Part shown: in pieces, positions 24,942-34,118 of the stretch
Layout of the letters: every line of letters starts with the position of its first letter
How positions within the stretch are numbered: the first letter of the stretch is position 1
NCBI RefSeq assembly: GCF_001461825.1
Contig: NZ_LLZC01000020.1
Span: forward strand, 546,208 to 610,207
DNA length: 64,000 bases
Reading direction: 5' to 3'
Source of the DNA: Bacillus velezensis
GTDB lineage: Bacteria > Bacillota > Bacilli > Bacillales > Bacillaceae
Notes under the pieces: generated by a model
Seen by the model: only the letters and a program-made list of their open reading frames with translations
Told to the model about the DNA's origin: nothing
Database searches by the model: none
Made by a program: the position numbers and the translations under genes

Positions 24942-25931
24942 TTACTTAAAAGATAAAAAACCTTTTCCATAAATTTCATCTCTTCCTTTCTTTCCAAGAT
25001 CGATGGACAATTTGGACAATACATGGTTAACCTGATTATAAATATCCTCTTTTGAATTAATTCCGAATTTATCTCTATTTTGTAAAATTAATGATATTAC
25101 ACCGGTAACATGTGCAGCTGCTAAAGATGTACCACTTTCAGTTTTATATCCATTATTGAGGGATAGTATCGGTATATCTACACCAGGTGCAGAAAAGTCA
25201 ATCTTTCCTTTAGGTGAAAAGTTAGCTATTTTATTATTTCTATCTACAGCATTAATAGAGAGAACTTTTTCATAAGCTGCTGGATAATCAACATCTCCAC
25301 CATAATTGTTACCTGCGGCCGCAACGATTATGATCCCACTGTTTACTGCTTTATCAATTGCACCTCTTAACAACGGTTTATCTTTGGATAATCCAAAACT
25401 CAAATTTATTACCTGAATATTATTATCAATACACCACTCTATAGCTTTAACAAGGTTATCTAATGAACCTTTTCCTTTTGAATTTAGTACTTTAACTGAA
25501 TATATTTCAGTGTCTGGAGCAATTCCAACTAATCCAAAACTATTATCTTTAGCTGCTATAATGCCTGCAATAGCAGTTCCATGCCCCACATCATCATCTG
25601 AGGTTAAAGTCATGTTTATTGGATTAAATTCTCCTTTAACTTTCCCTTTTAAATCTTTATGCTCTTTATCAATACCACTGTCTAATATAGCAACTTTCAC
25701 TTTCTGTTTCTCTCTTGAAGTCCATATTGAAGCAGCATTGATTTTTTTCACCCCCCACGGTACTTCTTGTACACGGTTATGATTAATTTTTTCTGTTCCA
25801 TTTCTCTCTATATGCTTAAAAATGAATAAAAAGCACGCAAAAAAACCTAATGTAAAGATTAATATAAATAATAAAATATGAGGTTTTTTAATTGCTAACA
25901 CCACTTTTTGAAGATTTGAAAATATTCTCAT
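24942..25931 (-). CDS. Membrane-anchored subtilisin-like protease (S8)
   Basis: A 329-residue subtilase with the full catalytic machinery: Asp84 (VAILDSGID), His117 (DDVGHGTAIAG), oxyanion Asn208 (AAAGNN) and Ser269 (ESGTSLAAAHVTG). Residues about 17-38 form a single membrane helix after a basic N-terminus, and a linker of some 40 residues leads to the catalytic domain. There is no room for the usual I9 inhibitor propeptide, unlike secreted subtilisins. Orientation by the positive-inside rule puts the protease outside the membrane. It is the first gene of the unit with the putative toxin, so toxin maturation or release is the inferred role. Confidence 0.88.
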   Translation of the reverse strand: MRIFSNLQKVVLAIKKPHILLFILIFTLGFFACFLFIFKHIERNGTEKINHNRVQEVPWGVKKINAASIWTSREKQKVKVAILDSGIDKEHKDLKGKVKGEFNPINMTLTSDDDVGHGTAIAGIIAAKDNSFGLVGIAPDTEIYSVKVLNSKGKGSLDNLVKAIEWCIDNNIQVINLSFGLSKDKPLLRGAIDKAVNSGIIIVAAAGNNYGGDVDYPAAYEKVLSINAVDRNNKIANFSPKGKIDFSAPGVDIPILSLNNGYKTESGTSLAAAHVTGVISLILQNRDKFGINSKEDIYNQVNHVLSKLSIDLGKKGRDEIYGKGFLSFK

Positions 25932-26303
25932 CCTTGGCCAAGAATAACAAAACTATTATATCAATCTACAATTAAAAATCAAAGTTTTTTTAGGAAATAT
26001 TTCATTGATACATTGCAGTTATAAAGTAGTGTATTTCTTAGTCACTATAAAGAAAATTGACCTTCAAATACATATTTAAAACAAATCTCAATAACTGGCA
26101 TATTAACTTAAATAATTTTGAAGACTTCTGCTAGTGACGGTTTTAAAGATAATCTTTCTCTTACGGTTCTTTGAATATCAAGTTCTCCTCATTATTTTTA
26201 AACCAGTACCCCAACCGTAGTCAGCGAACAATTCGCCATTTAACTTAATCGAATTTGATCACCGGAGTTTTCTCTTTTTATCTCGAAAACTTCCCAGGAT
26301 CAT
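25932..26303. other. A+T-rich non-coding stretch upstream of the subtilase
   Basis: About 370 bases without a supported gene. It should contain the promoter of the subtilase unit. On the minus strand, 26178-26258 holds a 26-codon fragment ending in a stop (LNGELFADYGWGTGLKIMRR near its end) that has protein character and may be the tail of a lost gene; its family is not recognised. Confidence 0.4.
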
Positions 26304-26462
26304 GAAAGCAGGTGAGCCCATGCCAATTAACAACAAACCCAATAGATTAATCGATGAGATGTCTCCATTTACTCCAACACGCCCACACCCCCGTAAACTG
26401 GCACCCGTGGGGAGAAGAAGCATTTGAAAAAGCGAAACGCGAAAACAAGCCGATTCTTGTCA
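26304..26462 (+). pseudogene. Broken copy of the yyaL 5' end
   Basis: This 159-base stretch repeats 29126-29286, the ribosome site and first 48 codons of yyaL, including the identical GAAAGCAGGTGAGCCCATGCC. A two-base deletion near 26369 shifts the frame, and homology stops abruptly at 26462. The first third has diverged more than the rest. It is a remnant of yyaL left at the edge of an inserted block; the intact gene lies 2.8 kb to the right. Confidence 0.9.
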
Positions 26463-26503
26463 TTGATAGCATGTCTCTTTCTATTAAAGTAATCATTATA
26501 TAT

Positions 26504-27952
26504 TTATCTGCTTGCCAATTCCTTAATCATCAAACCCAATTCATAAATTCCCTTTTGAAGGTCTTCAAGAGATGCATAAGCATATGATAAGCGAATATAG
26601 TTCCCTTTTTCTTGAGCATAGATACTGCCGAGATTGAGAAGTATCCCTTTTGTCAAAGCTTTTGTATAAAGTAATTTCATAGATAGTGAAGGCAATATTT
26701 TTACCCAGACAAAGAATCCTCCCTTCGGCATATTCCATGTAGCGACATTCTTCAAATTGGTTTCTAAGAGACTCATGACCAATTGTCTTCTCACCTTTAA
26801 TTGACTTCTCACCTGTTCTAGATGCTGCTGGTATTCACCGGATGTAAACCACTCTGCCGCTACTCTCTGGGATAACGAACTGGAGCCGTAATCTGTTTGC
26901 ATTTTTATGTCGGATAAACGTTCAATCACTGGTTCCGGCCCGACGATCCATCCAATCCTCAAACCCGGACTTAATGTTTTCGATAAACTGCCTATGTAAA
27001 GCACATGCCCATTTTTATCTATTGTTTTAATAGGATCTGGAGGAATTTCATCGATCCATAACTCACGATAAATATCATCTTCAATAATGGGAAGCTGTGC
27101 ATTCTCACTTGCCGCAAGGATTTCTTCTCGCCTCTTTTTTGACATTAAAATACCTGTCGGATTATGAAAACAAGGATTTGTATATAAAATAGCCCTTCCC
27201 CGTTCCCCCCTTGCCATGTGGATATGTTCCGGCAAAAGTCCATCATTATCCATAGGAACTCCAGTCAGCTTCATACCGGCTGATTGAAATACGTGTAATG
27301 AATAAAGATAGGAAGGCTGGTCAAGATAAACGGTCGATCCCCTTTGCAAAAGCCCCATTGATATCAGCTGCAAGGCTTGCAGCGCTCCAGAAACAATAAG
27401 AATGGAAGAAGATGAAGCTTGAATACCGATTGTTCTTAAATAGCCGCTTAATGCCTCTCTCAAAGGCAAATATCCTTTTGGTTCCTCATACCCGAATGCC
27501 TCTATGTTTTGAGATACCTTTCCCATCATCTTTTTCATAGCAGCTAAAGGAAAAATCTCATGTGAAAGTTCTCCTTTACTGAGCTGTATAAGATCGGAAT
27601 TTGATTCTGATTTATTGATCTCTTGAACGATTTTTTGGCTTGGCTGCTGGATTCCGGAGGTTACATACTGATCCCAATCGGGGGCGGAATTCTTAGCCAA
27701 AAGTGTCCATGTATTGTTCGTAACAACTGTCCCTTTGCCCATTCTGCCTTCGATTAATCCATCCGCCGTCAATTCCTCTAAAGCTGTAATGACTGTGCTC
27801 CTGTTCACCTCAAAGTGTTTGGCAAGCGTGCGCTGGCTTGGAATCTTACTTCCAATCGGCCATTCTCCATTTCCTATTTTCTCTTTTATAAATTGAATGA
27901 TTTGTATGTACTTAGGAAGCTTTTTCATCTTTTTTTCTTCTGGAGCGCTCAT
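26504..27952 (-). CDS. MocR-family regulator (GntR + aminotransferase-like)
   Basis: A 482-residue fusion of a GntR winged helix (about 12-80: [18 protein letters not shown]) and a type I aminotransferase-like domain (about 115-480). The PLP lysine is K325 in [12 protein letters not shown], and other PLP contacts are visible in NPCFHNPTG (about 259-267) and [10 protein letters not shown] (about 289-298). MocR proteins use PLP or an amino-acid adduct as effector. It is divergent from a DMT transporter, the same pairing as ycxD/ycxC in B. subtilis, so it probably controls that exporter. ATG 27952 follows AGGAGG by nine bases. Confidence 0.93.
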   Translation of the reverse strand: MSAPEEKKMKKLPKYIQIIQFIKEKIGNGEWPIGSKIPSQRTLAKHFEVNRSTVITALEELTADGLIEGRMGKGTVVTNNTWTLLAKNSAPDWDQYVTSGIQQPSQKIVQEINKSESNSDLIQLSKGELSHEIFPLAAMKKMMGKVSQNIEAFGYEEPKGYLPLREALSGYLRTIGIQASSSSILIVSGALQALQLISMGLLQRGSTVYLDQPSYLYSLHVFQSAGMKLTGVPMDNDGLLPEHIHMARGERGRAILYTNPCFHNPTGILMSKKRREEILAASENAQLPIIEDDIYRELWIDEIPPDPIKTIDKNGHVLYIGSLSKTLSPGLRIGWIVGPEPVIERLSDIKMQTDYGSSSLSQRVAAEWFTSGEYQQHLEQVRSQLKVRRQLVMSLLETNLKNVATWNMPKGGFFVWVKILPSLSMKLLYTKALTKGILLNLGSIYAQEKGNYIRLSYAYASLEDLQKGIYELGLMIKELASR

Positions 27953-27970
27953 AAAAAGTATCCTCCTTAA

Positions 27971-28055
27971 AGTGGTTGGGTCAAAATCTATTTAACTGGT
28001 TGAAGTCATATCATCAAATCTTTATTAATATAGAAACACATTAAATAACTGGTTG
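27971..28055. promoter_or_regulatory. Probable MocR operator direct repeats
   Basis: AACTGGTTG occurs at 27994-28002 and again at 28047-28055 in the same orientation, with a related AGTGGTTGG at 27971-27979, all inside the divergent regulator-transporter promoter region. Directly repeated sites are usual for MocR proteins. Confidence 0.65.
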
Positions 28056-28080
28056 GTTTTTGTAAAGAGGAGTGAGAAAG

Positions 28081-28992
28081 ATGCGAAAGAAAACAGTTCG
28101 AATCGGTATATCTTACAGTCTGATGATTGGGTTGTGGGCCTCAGCTTTCCCGGGAATTCGCGCGGGTTTGGAGAGTTACACGCCGGAACACCTCGCTTTG
28201 TTTCGCTTGTTGATTGGGTCAATGGCACTGGTCGTTTTTGCTGTTTTGACTCATATGCGTTTACCTGACATGAAGGATATCCCTGCTATTTTATCTTTAG
28301 GATTTTTAGGTTTTGCACTATATCACATTTTGCTGAATATCGGAGAAAAAACAGTCAGCGCAGGGGTAGCAAGCTTACTCGTGACCATGACACCTATTTT
28401 TTCTGCAATGTTATCTCGTCTGTTTTTTGGTGAACAGTTTGGGCTTTATAAATGGATTGGCTCTATCATAAGTTTATTAGGTGTGTTGATCATTACATTT
28501 GGGGCAGGAAACTATACACATTCAGTGAACGGCATTTTGTTAATCCTGCTGGCAGCTTTTTCGGAGAGTATTTATTTCGTTTTTCAAGCCCGCTATATAA
28601 AAAAATATGGATTTATTCCATTCGTTACATTCACTATTTGGGGCGGGACAATGCCTATGCTTGTATTTCTGCCTGGCTTAGGGGAAGAGTTTTTGAACGC
28701 TTCAATGAACTCAACATTGTCTATCGTTTACTTAGGTTTATTACCAACGGTTGTGCCTTACTTTGCACTTGCATATGTAACTTCACTCGTCGGTGTTTCA
28801 GAAGCAGCCATTTCACTTTATTTAACACCAGCCGTAGCCTTGGCCATTTCTTGGGTGTGGTTAGGTGAAGTACCTGCGTTTATTGCACTGACAGGCGGGA
28901 TGGTTACAGTCGCCGGGGTGTGTTTCACTTATCTAACAGTAAATAAAATGATAAAGATTTTAAATCCTTATTTCTTATCTAAAAAGCAATAA
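28081..28992 (+). CDS. EamA/DMT-family transporter (YyaM-like)
   Basis: About 303 residues with ten membrane helices and two EamA repeats (SLMIGLWASAFPGIRAGLES at the start; second half from SVNGILLILLAAFSESIYFV), ending with basic residues. ATG 28081 is eight bases after GAGGAG and is chosen over GTG 28072. It is divergent from a MocR regulator and lies directly before yyaL, where B. subtilis also has a DMT gene (yyaM). Export of an amino acid or related compound is likely from the family and the PLP-sensing regulator. Confidence 0.9.
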   Translation: MRKKTVRIGISYSLMIGLWASAFPGIRAGLESYTPEHLALFRLLIGSMALVVFAVLTHMRLPDMKDIPAILSLGFLGFALYHILLNIGEKTVSAGVASLLVTMTPIFSAMLSRLFFGEQFGLYKWIGSIISLLGVLIITFGAGNYTHSVNGILLILLAAFSESIYFVFQARYIKKYGFIPFVTFTIWGGTMPMLVFLPGLGEEFLNASMNSTLSIVYLGLLPTVVPYFALAYVTSLVGVSEAAISLYLTPAVALAISWVWLGEVPAFIALTGGMVTVAGVCFTYLTVNKMIKILNPYFLSKKQ

Positions 28993-29141
28993 GGCGGATG
29001 AAGTTTAACCCTGAAAATAGAGTCATAAGCCGTTCTCCTTTTTAATGACTTGGGTTTGGTTCACAAAGTTGAGTGTATGAATTTTTTTAGAGGATTGTGG
29101 TATGTTAAACGTACAAATAATAAGAGAAAGCAGGTGAGCCC

Positions 29142-31211
29142 ATGCCAAACAATAGTAAACCCAACAGTCTAATCACGGAGAAGTCCCCCTATCTGCTCCA
29201 ACACGCCCATAATCCCGTAAACTGGCACCCTTGGGGAGAAGAAGCCTTTGAAAAAGCGAAACGCGAAAACAAGCCGGTTCTTGTCAGCATCGGCTATTCG
29301 ACTTGTCACTGGTGCCATGTAATGGCCCACGAATCTTTTGAGGACGAAGAGATCGCCGGTATGTTAAACGATAAATTCATAGCCATCAAGGTTGATCGTG
29401 AAGAGCGGCCTGATGTGGATTCCGTGTATATGAGAATCTGCCAGCTGATGACGGGGCAGGGCGGGTGGCCGCTGAACGTGTTCGTCACACCAGATCAAAA
29501 GCCGTTTTATGCGGGGACGTATTTTCCGAAGACAAGCAAATATAACCGTCCGGGTTTTATTGATGTGCTTGAACATCTGTCCGAAACGTTTGCGAATGAC
29601 CGGCAGCATGTCGAGGATATCGCCGAAAACGCCGCCGCTCATCTTGAAGTCAAGATTCACCCGGCCGAGGGCATGCTTGGCGAACAGGCGGTTCATGACA
29701 CGTATCGCCAGCTGGCCGGCGGGTTTGATACGGTGTACGGCGGGTTCGGCCAGGCTCCGAAATTTCCGATGCCGCATATGCTCATGTTTCTGCTTCGCTA
29801 CTACAGCTATACGGGCAAGGAACAGGCTTTGGCCGGCGTAACCAAGACACTCGACGGCATGGCGAACGGCGGGATTTTTGACCACATCGGGTTCGGATTC
29901 GCCCGCTACTCGACTGATAATGAATGGCTCGTGCCGCATTTTGAGAAAATGCTGTATGACAACGCCCTTCTCCTGCCCGCATATACAGAAGCCTACCAAG
30001 TCACGGGCAATGAGCGCTACAAACAGATTGCGATGCAGATCGTAACGTTTATTCAGCGGGAAATGATGCATGAAGACGGCAGCTTTTTCTCAGCTTTAGA
30101 CGCCGATACTGAAGGCCGTGAGGGGAAATATTACATATGGTCCAAAAAAGAAATCATGAATCTTCTCGGTGATGAACTCGGCCCGCTTTACTGCAAGGTG
30201 TATAACATCACAGATCAAGGCAATTTTGAAGGCGAAAACATCCCGCACCTCATTTTCACGCGGCGTGAGGCCATCCTCGAAGAGACCGGCCTCACCGGAA
30301 ATGAGCTGGCCGAACGCCTTGAAGAGGCAAGAACAAAATTGCTGGAGGCGCGTGAAAACAGAAGCTATCCGCATACAGATGACAAAGTGCTGACCTCATG
30401 GAACGCGCTCATGATTGCCGGGCTGGCAAAGGCCGCAAAGGTATTTCACGAGCCTGACTTTCTCAGCATGGCGGAAACAGCGATCCGCTTTCTCGAACGG
30501 CACCTCATGCCGGACGGGCGCGTCATGGTCCGCTATCGCGAGGGCGAAGTGAAAAACAAAGGGTTTATCGATGATTACGCTTTTCTCATCTGGGCTTACC
30601 TTGAACTGTATGAAGCGGGTTTTCATCCGTCTTATCTGCAGAAAGCGAAAACGTTATGTACAAGCATGCTGGAGCTGTTCTGGGATGAACGGCACGGAGG
30701 CTTCTTCTTTACGGGGAATGATGCCGAAACCCTTCTTGTCAGGGAAAAAGAGGTTTATGACGGGGCCGTGCCTTCCGGAAACAGCGCGGCTGCCGTACAG
30801 CTGCTTCGTCTCGGCCGCCTGACGGGTGACATATCACTGATTGAAAAAGCCGAAGCGATGTTTTCCGTGTTCAAACGGGAAATAGAGGCCTATCCGAGCA
30901 GCAACGCTTTCTTCATGCAAAGCGTACTGGCACATACAATGCCCCAAAAAGAAATCGTTGTTTTCGGAAGCAAAGATGACCCGGACAGAAAACGTTTCAT
31001 TGAGGCGCTTCAGGAGCATTTCACTCCCGCCTATACGATTCTCGCCGCAGAACATCCGGATGAGCTTAAAGGCATTTCTGACTTTGCCGCGGGTTATCAA
31101 ATGATCGACGGAAAGACAACGGTCTACATTTGCGAGAATTTCGCCTGCCGGAGGCCGACGACGGATATTGATGAAGCGATGAACACCTTACAAATCAGCA
31201 GCAGAGCCTAG
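29142..31211 (+). CDS. yyaL: Thioredoxin-domain protein YyaL (DUF255/SPATA20 family)
   Basis: A 689-residue protein with an N-terminal thioredoxin-like DUF255 domain (about 1-165; redox motif C55-H-W-C58 in [14 protein letters not shown]) and a long (alpha/alpha)6-barrel domain of the glycosidase/cellobiose-epimerase-like type (about 190-660, with [15 protein letters not shown] and [14 protein letters not shown]). Its cellular role is not settled. The length equals B. subtilis YyaL. A partial copy of its start lies at 26304-26462. It ends four bases inside the convergent yyaK gene. Confidence 0.95.
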   Translation: MPNNSKPNSLITEKSPYLLQHAHNPVNWHPWGEEAFEKAKRENKPVLVSIGYSTCHWCHVMAHESFEDEEIAGMLNDKFIAIKVDREERPDVDSVYMRICQLMTGQGGWPLNVFVTPDQKPFYAGTYFPKTSKYNRPGFIDVLEHLSETFANDRQHVEDIAENAAAHLEVKIHPAEGMLGEQAVHDTYRQLAGGFDTVYGGFGQAPKFPMPHMLMFLLRYYSYTGKEQALAGVTKTLDGMANGGIFDHIGFGFARYSTDNEWLVPHFEKMLYDNALLLPAYTEAYQVTGNERYKQIAMQIVTFIQREMMHEDGSFFSALDADTEGREGKYYIWSKKEIMNLLGDELGPLYCKVYNITDQGNFEGENIPHLIFTRREAILEETGLTGNELAERLEEARTKLLEARENRSYPHTDDKVLTSWNALMIAGLAKAAKVFHEPDFLSMAETAIRFLERHLMPDGRVMVRYREGEVKNKGFIDDYAFLIWAYLELYEAGFHPSYLQKAKTLCTSMLELFWDERHGGFFFTGNDAETLLVREKEVYDGAVPSGNSAAAVQLLRLGRLTGDISLIEKAEAMFSVFKREIEAYPSSNAFFMQSVLAHTMPQKEIVVFGSKDDPDRKRFIEALQEHFTPAYTILAAEHPDELKGISDFAAGYQMIDGKTTVYICENFACRRPTTDIDEAMNTLQISSRA

Positions 31212-32104
31212 GCGGCCTGCTGCTTTTCTTTTTTCACAAAACGGAACGCGAGCCATGCGAAGATAATATTGATCACCAGAGTCGATATGCAATCATATAT
31301 TTCATAGCCGCCGGCTGCTGTTGTAAATATCGATGGAATGCCGCCGTACACCGAATGATCCTCTGTGAGAAAGATAAATAAAAACATATTATTGGCAGCG
31401 TGACCGCCAAGGGACATCTCCAGACTGCCCGTTTTAATCGTGATAAAGGTCCAGATCATGCCGATGGTGACATATCCGATTCCCGCCCAGAGAGCTCCAT
31501 TTTCCATCTCCGGATTTCCGAAATGAAGTGCGCCGAATAATCCGCCGATAATGACTGTCAGAACCACCGCGTTTGCCGTCAATTTTCCGGCGAACTGAAG
31601 CAGAAAACCGCGAAAGAGAAATTCCTCCGCAGAGGTTTGAATCGGCACCAACAAGACGGCCGCCGCTAACAGCAGCAGAAAACGTGAAGCATGGAATTCC
31701 TGAAGCATGAAACGATCCGGATGAATTGTAAAATCAATCAGCCCCGCGACAAACATCAGCACAACATATGTGCCGAATCCAAAGAAAATTCTCTTCCAGT
31801 TCAGCGACTGATTCGGTGAGATGATGGATAAAAACCGCCGTTTCATAATGAAACGAACCGCTATCCAAATGCCCGGAATCGCTATGAAATAGACGATATG
31901 CTGTAAATAAATATCCGCCAGCGGGTCACTTAATGCCCCCTCATCCCAATTTATCGTCAGTGAAGGATTGAAAGCGGACGTGAGAAACATATAAAACACG
32001 GTCAGTATGCTTCCGAAAAAGAACAAACCCACAATGACCAACAGAGAAAGGAGATATCTCGATACACTATTTCTTCCCTCTGCTGGCCGTACAAACGTAT
32101 TCAT
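31208..32104 (-). CDS. yyaK: CPBP-family intramembrane metalloprotease YyaK
   Basis: A 298-residue, eight-helix membrane protein of the CAAX protease and bacteriocin-processing family. The signature motifs are [16 protein letters not shown] (EExxxR) and FGALHFGN (the FxxxH motif), with a further conserved Asn/His region near [12 protein letters not shown]. Family members cleave prenylated or leader-bearing peptides or provide bacteriocin self-immunity; no substrate is known for YyaK. It is convergent with yyaL, overlapping by four bases, and divergent from yyaJ. Confidence 0.93.
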   Translation of the reverse strand: MNTFVRPAEGRNSVSRYLLSLLVIVGLFFFGSILTVFYMFLTSAFNPSLTINWDEGALSDPLADIYLQHIVYFIAIPGIWIAVRFIMKRRFLSIISPNQSLNWKRIFFGFGTYVVLMFVAGLIDFTIHPDRFMLQEFHASRFLLLLAAAVLLVPIQTSAEEFLFRGFLLQFAGKLTANAVVLTVIIGGLFGALHFGNPEMENGALWAGIGYVTIGMIWTFITIKTGSLEMSLGGHAANNMFLFIFLTEDHSVYGGIPSIFTTAAGGYEIYDCISTLVINIIFAWLAFRFVKKEKQQAA

Positions 32105-32318
32105 ATTTATGCATCAACTTCCTTTCCTTCAACATTTTACAATATAAACAGAAACAGATATAGGAAATGTTATATATTTTAAGAAGAAAGCGCTATGCCG
32201 TTTCCTTTGGCTCTGGTTATTTACACTCTGTTTTTGCCAAAAAAAGACCTTTATAATGTATTCGTCAGATAAATTTACAGTATTTTCTGATTACAATTGC
32301 AAAGTCAGGGGGTTTTTT

Positions 32319-33650
32319 ATGAAACATCAGACATTCTCAAATGTAGCGAACCGATTAGACCGTCTCCCCATTTCGCGTGTGCACTATCAAGTATTAACCG
32401 CTCTCGGAATCATCTATTTTTTCGATCTCGCTGATCTGTTTACGCTCAGCAACGTGGCTCCGGCGCTGATTGAGCATTGGGGCGTGAAGCTGTCCACCAT
32501 TGCCGACATTACGGCCGCATCCTTCCTGGGCATGTTTTTAGGCGCGTCCATCGGCGGAAGGCTGTCCGATCGGATCGGCAGGAAAAAAGCGCTGAATTGT
32601 TTTGTCCTTGTCTTTTCGATCTCATCTTTTCTGAATGCGCTGGCATGGGACATTCCGTCCTTAATGATTTTCCGCTTCTTGACCGGGCTCGGCGTCGCGG
32701 CCGCCATGATTGTGACGAACAGCTATTTGGCGGAATTTTTTCCATCCTCCGTACGAGGAAAATACATCTCCCTTTGCGCCATGATCGGACTGATCGGCGT
32801 TCCCGTCACAAACGTTGTTTCCGCTTTTGTCATTCCTTTAGGCTCATGGGGGTGGCGGCTCGTATTCGTATGGGGGGCGGCCGGTCTCATTTATTTCTTT
32901 TTTATCCGCCGGCTTGAGGAATCGCCGCGCTGGCACGAAAATCGGGGCGCATATGATCAGGCAAACACCATTATGAACCGTCTTGAAGCACGTATAGAGA
33001 AAGAAAAAGGCCCGCTTCCCGCGCCAAAAGAGGCGGCTGAAGTACATACAGTGAAGCACGCAGGCTACTTAGGGCTGTTTCAGGGCAGGAATTTAAAGAT
33101 CACCATCATCCTGTCAGCGGTATGGATTCTTGAAACCTTTGGCTTTTACGGCTTTGCTTCATGGGTGCCCAGCCTGCTGAAAAGCAACGGCATCACCATG
33201 GAAAAAACGCTGTGGTACAATGTGCTTCACTCTGTCGGCGCGCCGCTTGGCGCATTGCTCGGTTCCATGATATCCGAGACGTTCCAAAGGAAATGGATTC
33301 TGGCCGCAAGCGCTTTTCTGACTGCCATTGCCGGACTGTTATACGGCATGACGTTTATTCCCATCATGATTATTGTGTTTGGATTTGTCGTCAACGTCAC
33401 GGAACGGATTTTCACCTCAAACTTATACGCATATACATCGGAGCCGTATCCTACGGAATATCGCTCGGCCGGGAGCGGGCTGGCGTACGGGCTCGGTCGT
33501 TTTTCCAATATATTCGGCTCCCTGCTCGTCGGATTTATTGCCGTTAAGCTCGGCTACATCAGCGTCTTTTTGTTCATCGGCGGCTGCTGGCTTTTATGTT
33601 CCGTTTTGTTAATCCTCTTCGGCCCGAAAACAAATGCACAGCAAATTTAA
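32319..33650 (+). CDS. yyaJ: MFS transporter YyaJ
   Basis: About 443 residues, twelve membrane helices, sugar/aromatic-acid transporter branch of the MFS: the helix 2-3 loop GGRLSDRIGRKKALN and the helix 4 region RFLTGLGVAAAMIVTNSYLAEFFPSSVRGK are typical. The frame is open to 32256, but ATG 32319 behind CAGGGGG is preferred. Substrate unknown; B. subtilis YyaJ was noted as similar to a nicotinate-type transporter. A terminator follows and is shared with yyaH. Confidence 0.92.
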   Translation: MKHQTFSNVANRLDRLPISRVHYQVLTALGIIYFFDLADLFTLSNVAPALIEHWGVKLSTIADITAASFLGMFLGASIGGRLSDRIGRKKALNCFVLVFSISSFLNALAWDIPSLMIFRFLTGLGVAAAMIVTNSYLAEFFPSSVRGKYISLCAMIGLIGVPVTNVVSAFVIPLGSWGWRLVFVWGAAGLIYFFFIRRLEESPRWHENRGAYDQANTIMNRLEARIEKEKGPLPAPKEAAEVHTVKHAGYLGLFQGRNLKITIILSAVWILETFGFYGFASWVPSLLKSNGITMEKTLWYNVLHSVGAPLGALLGSMISETFQRKWILAASAFLTAIAGLLYGMTFIPIMIIVFGFVVNVTERIFTSNLYAYTSEPYPTEYRSAGSGLAYGLGRFSNIFGSLLVGFIAVKLGYISVFLFIGGCWLLCSVLLILFGPKTNAQQI

Positions 33651-33656
33651 TCAATA

Positions 33657-33684
33657 AAACAGTGCGGGTTCCCCCGCACTGTTA
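33657..33684. terminator. Bidirectional terminator between yyaJ and yyaH
   Basis: ACAGTGCGGG / CCCGCACTGT perfect hairpin at the 3' ends of two convergent genes. Confidence 0.88.
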
Positions 33685-34062
33685 CACTGTGATTTCTATC
33701 AAATTGCCTTCCCAATCCTCTATCACACTCTCATAATATCCGTCACCCGTCACGCGCGGGCCGCTTACGACCTGAAATCCATCGTTTTTAAACGTCTCCG
33801 TCAATTCATTCACCCGCTCCTTGCTGCCTGTAGAAAATGCGAGATGCGCCCATCCGGTCATATTCTGTGACGGCGCTTCATCAATGCCGCCTTTTTTCAT
33901 AAGTTCCAGCCTGCATCCGGAGTCAAATGTCAGAAAATACGATTTGAAATCTTTTTTCTCATTATGATAAAGGTCATTGGCCTTGGCGCCGAAGTATGTC
34001 TCATAAAACTCTTTCATCCGTTCTAAATCTTTCACCCATATCGCTGCATGTTCAATTCGCAT
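33682..34062 (-). CDS. yyaH: VOC-superfamily protein YyaH (glyoxalase-like)
   Basis: A 126-residue protein with paired beta-alpha-beta-beta-beta modules of the vicinal oxygen chelate fold. It begins [20 protein letters not shown], with a metal-ligand His in the first strand, and has [11 protein letters not shown] in the second module and [12 protein letters not shown] at the end with the last Glu. B. subtilis YyaH is the same length and annotated as similar to lactoylglutathione lyase. The substrate is not established. Confidence 0.92.
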   Translation of the reverse strand: MRIEHAAIWVKDLERMKEFYETYFGAKANDLYHNEKKDFKSYFLTFDSGCRLELMKKGGIDEAPSQNMTGWAHLAFSTGSKERVNELTETFKNDGFQVVSGPRVTGDGYYESVIEDWEGNLIEITV

Positions 34063-34118
34063 ATGTCCGCCTCCCTTTTTTTCTCAATCTAGTTATAAAG
34101 CATGAAACCCATTTCAGC

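Noticed and set aside
29364..30071. A 235-codon open frame on the minus strand
   Set aside because: Antisense to yyaL, whose DUF255 motifs are intact. No family resemblance and no start signals.
32185..32205. cre-like GAAAGCGCTATGCC upstream of yyaJ
   Set aside because: The right half departs from the consensus at several positions, so CcpA control is not claimed.
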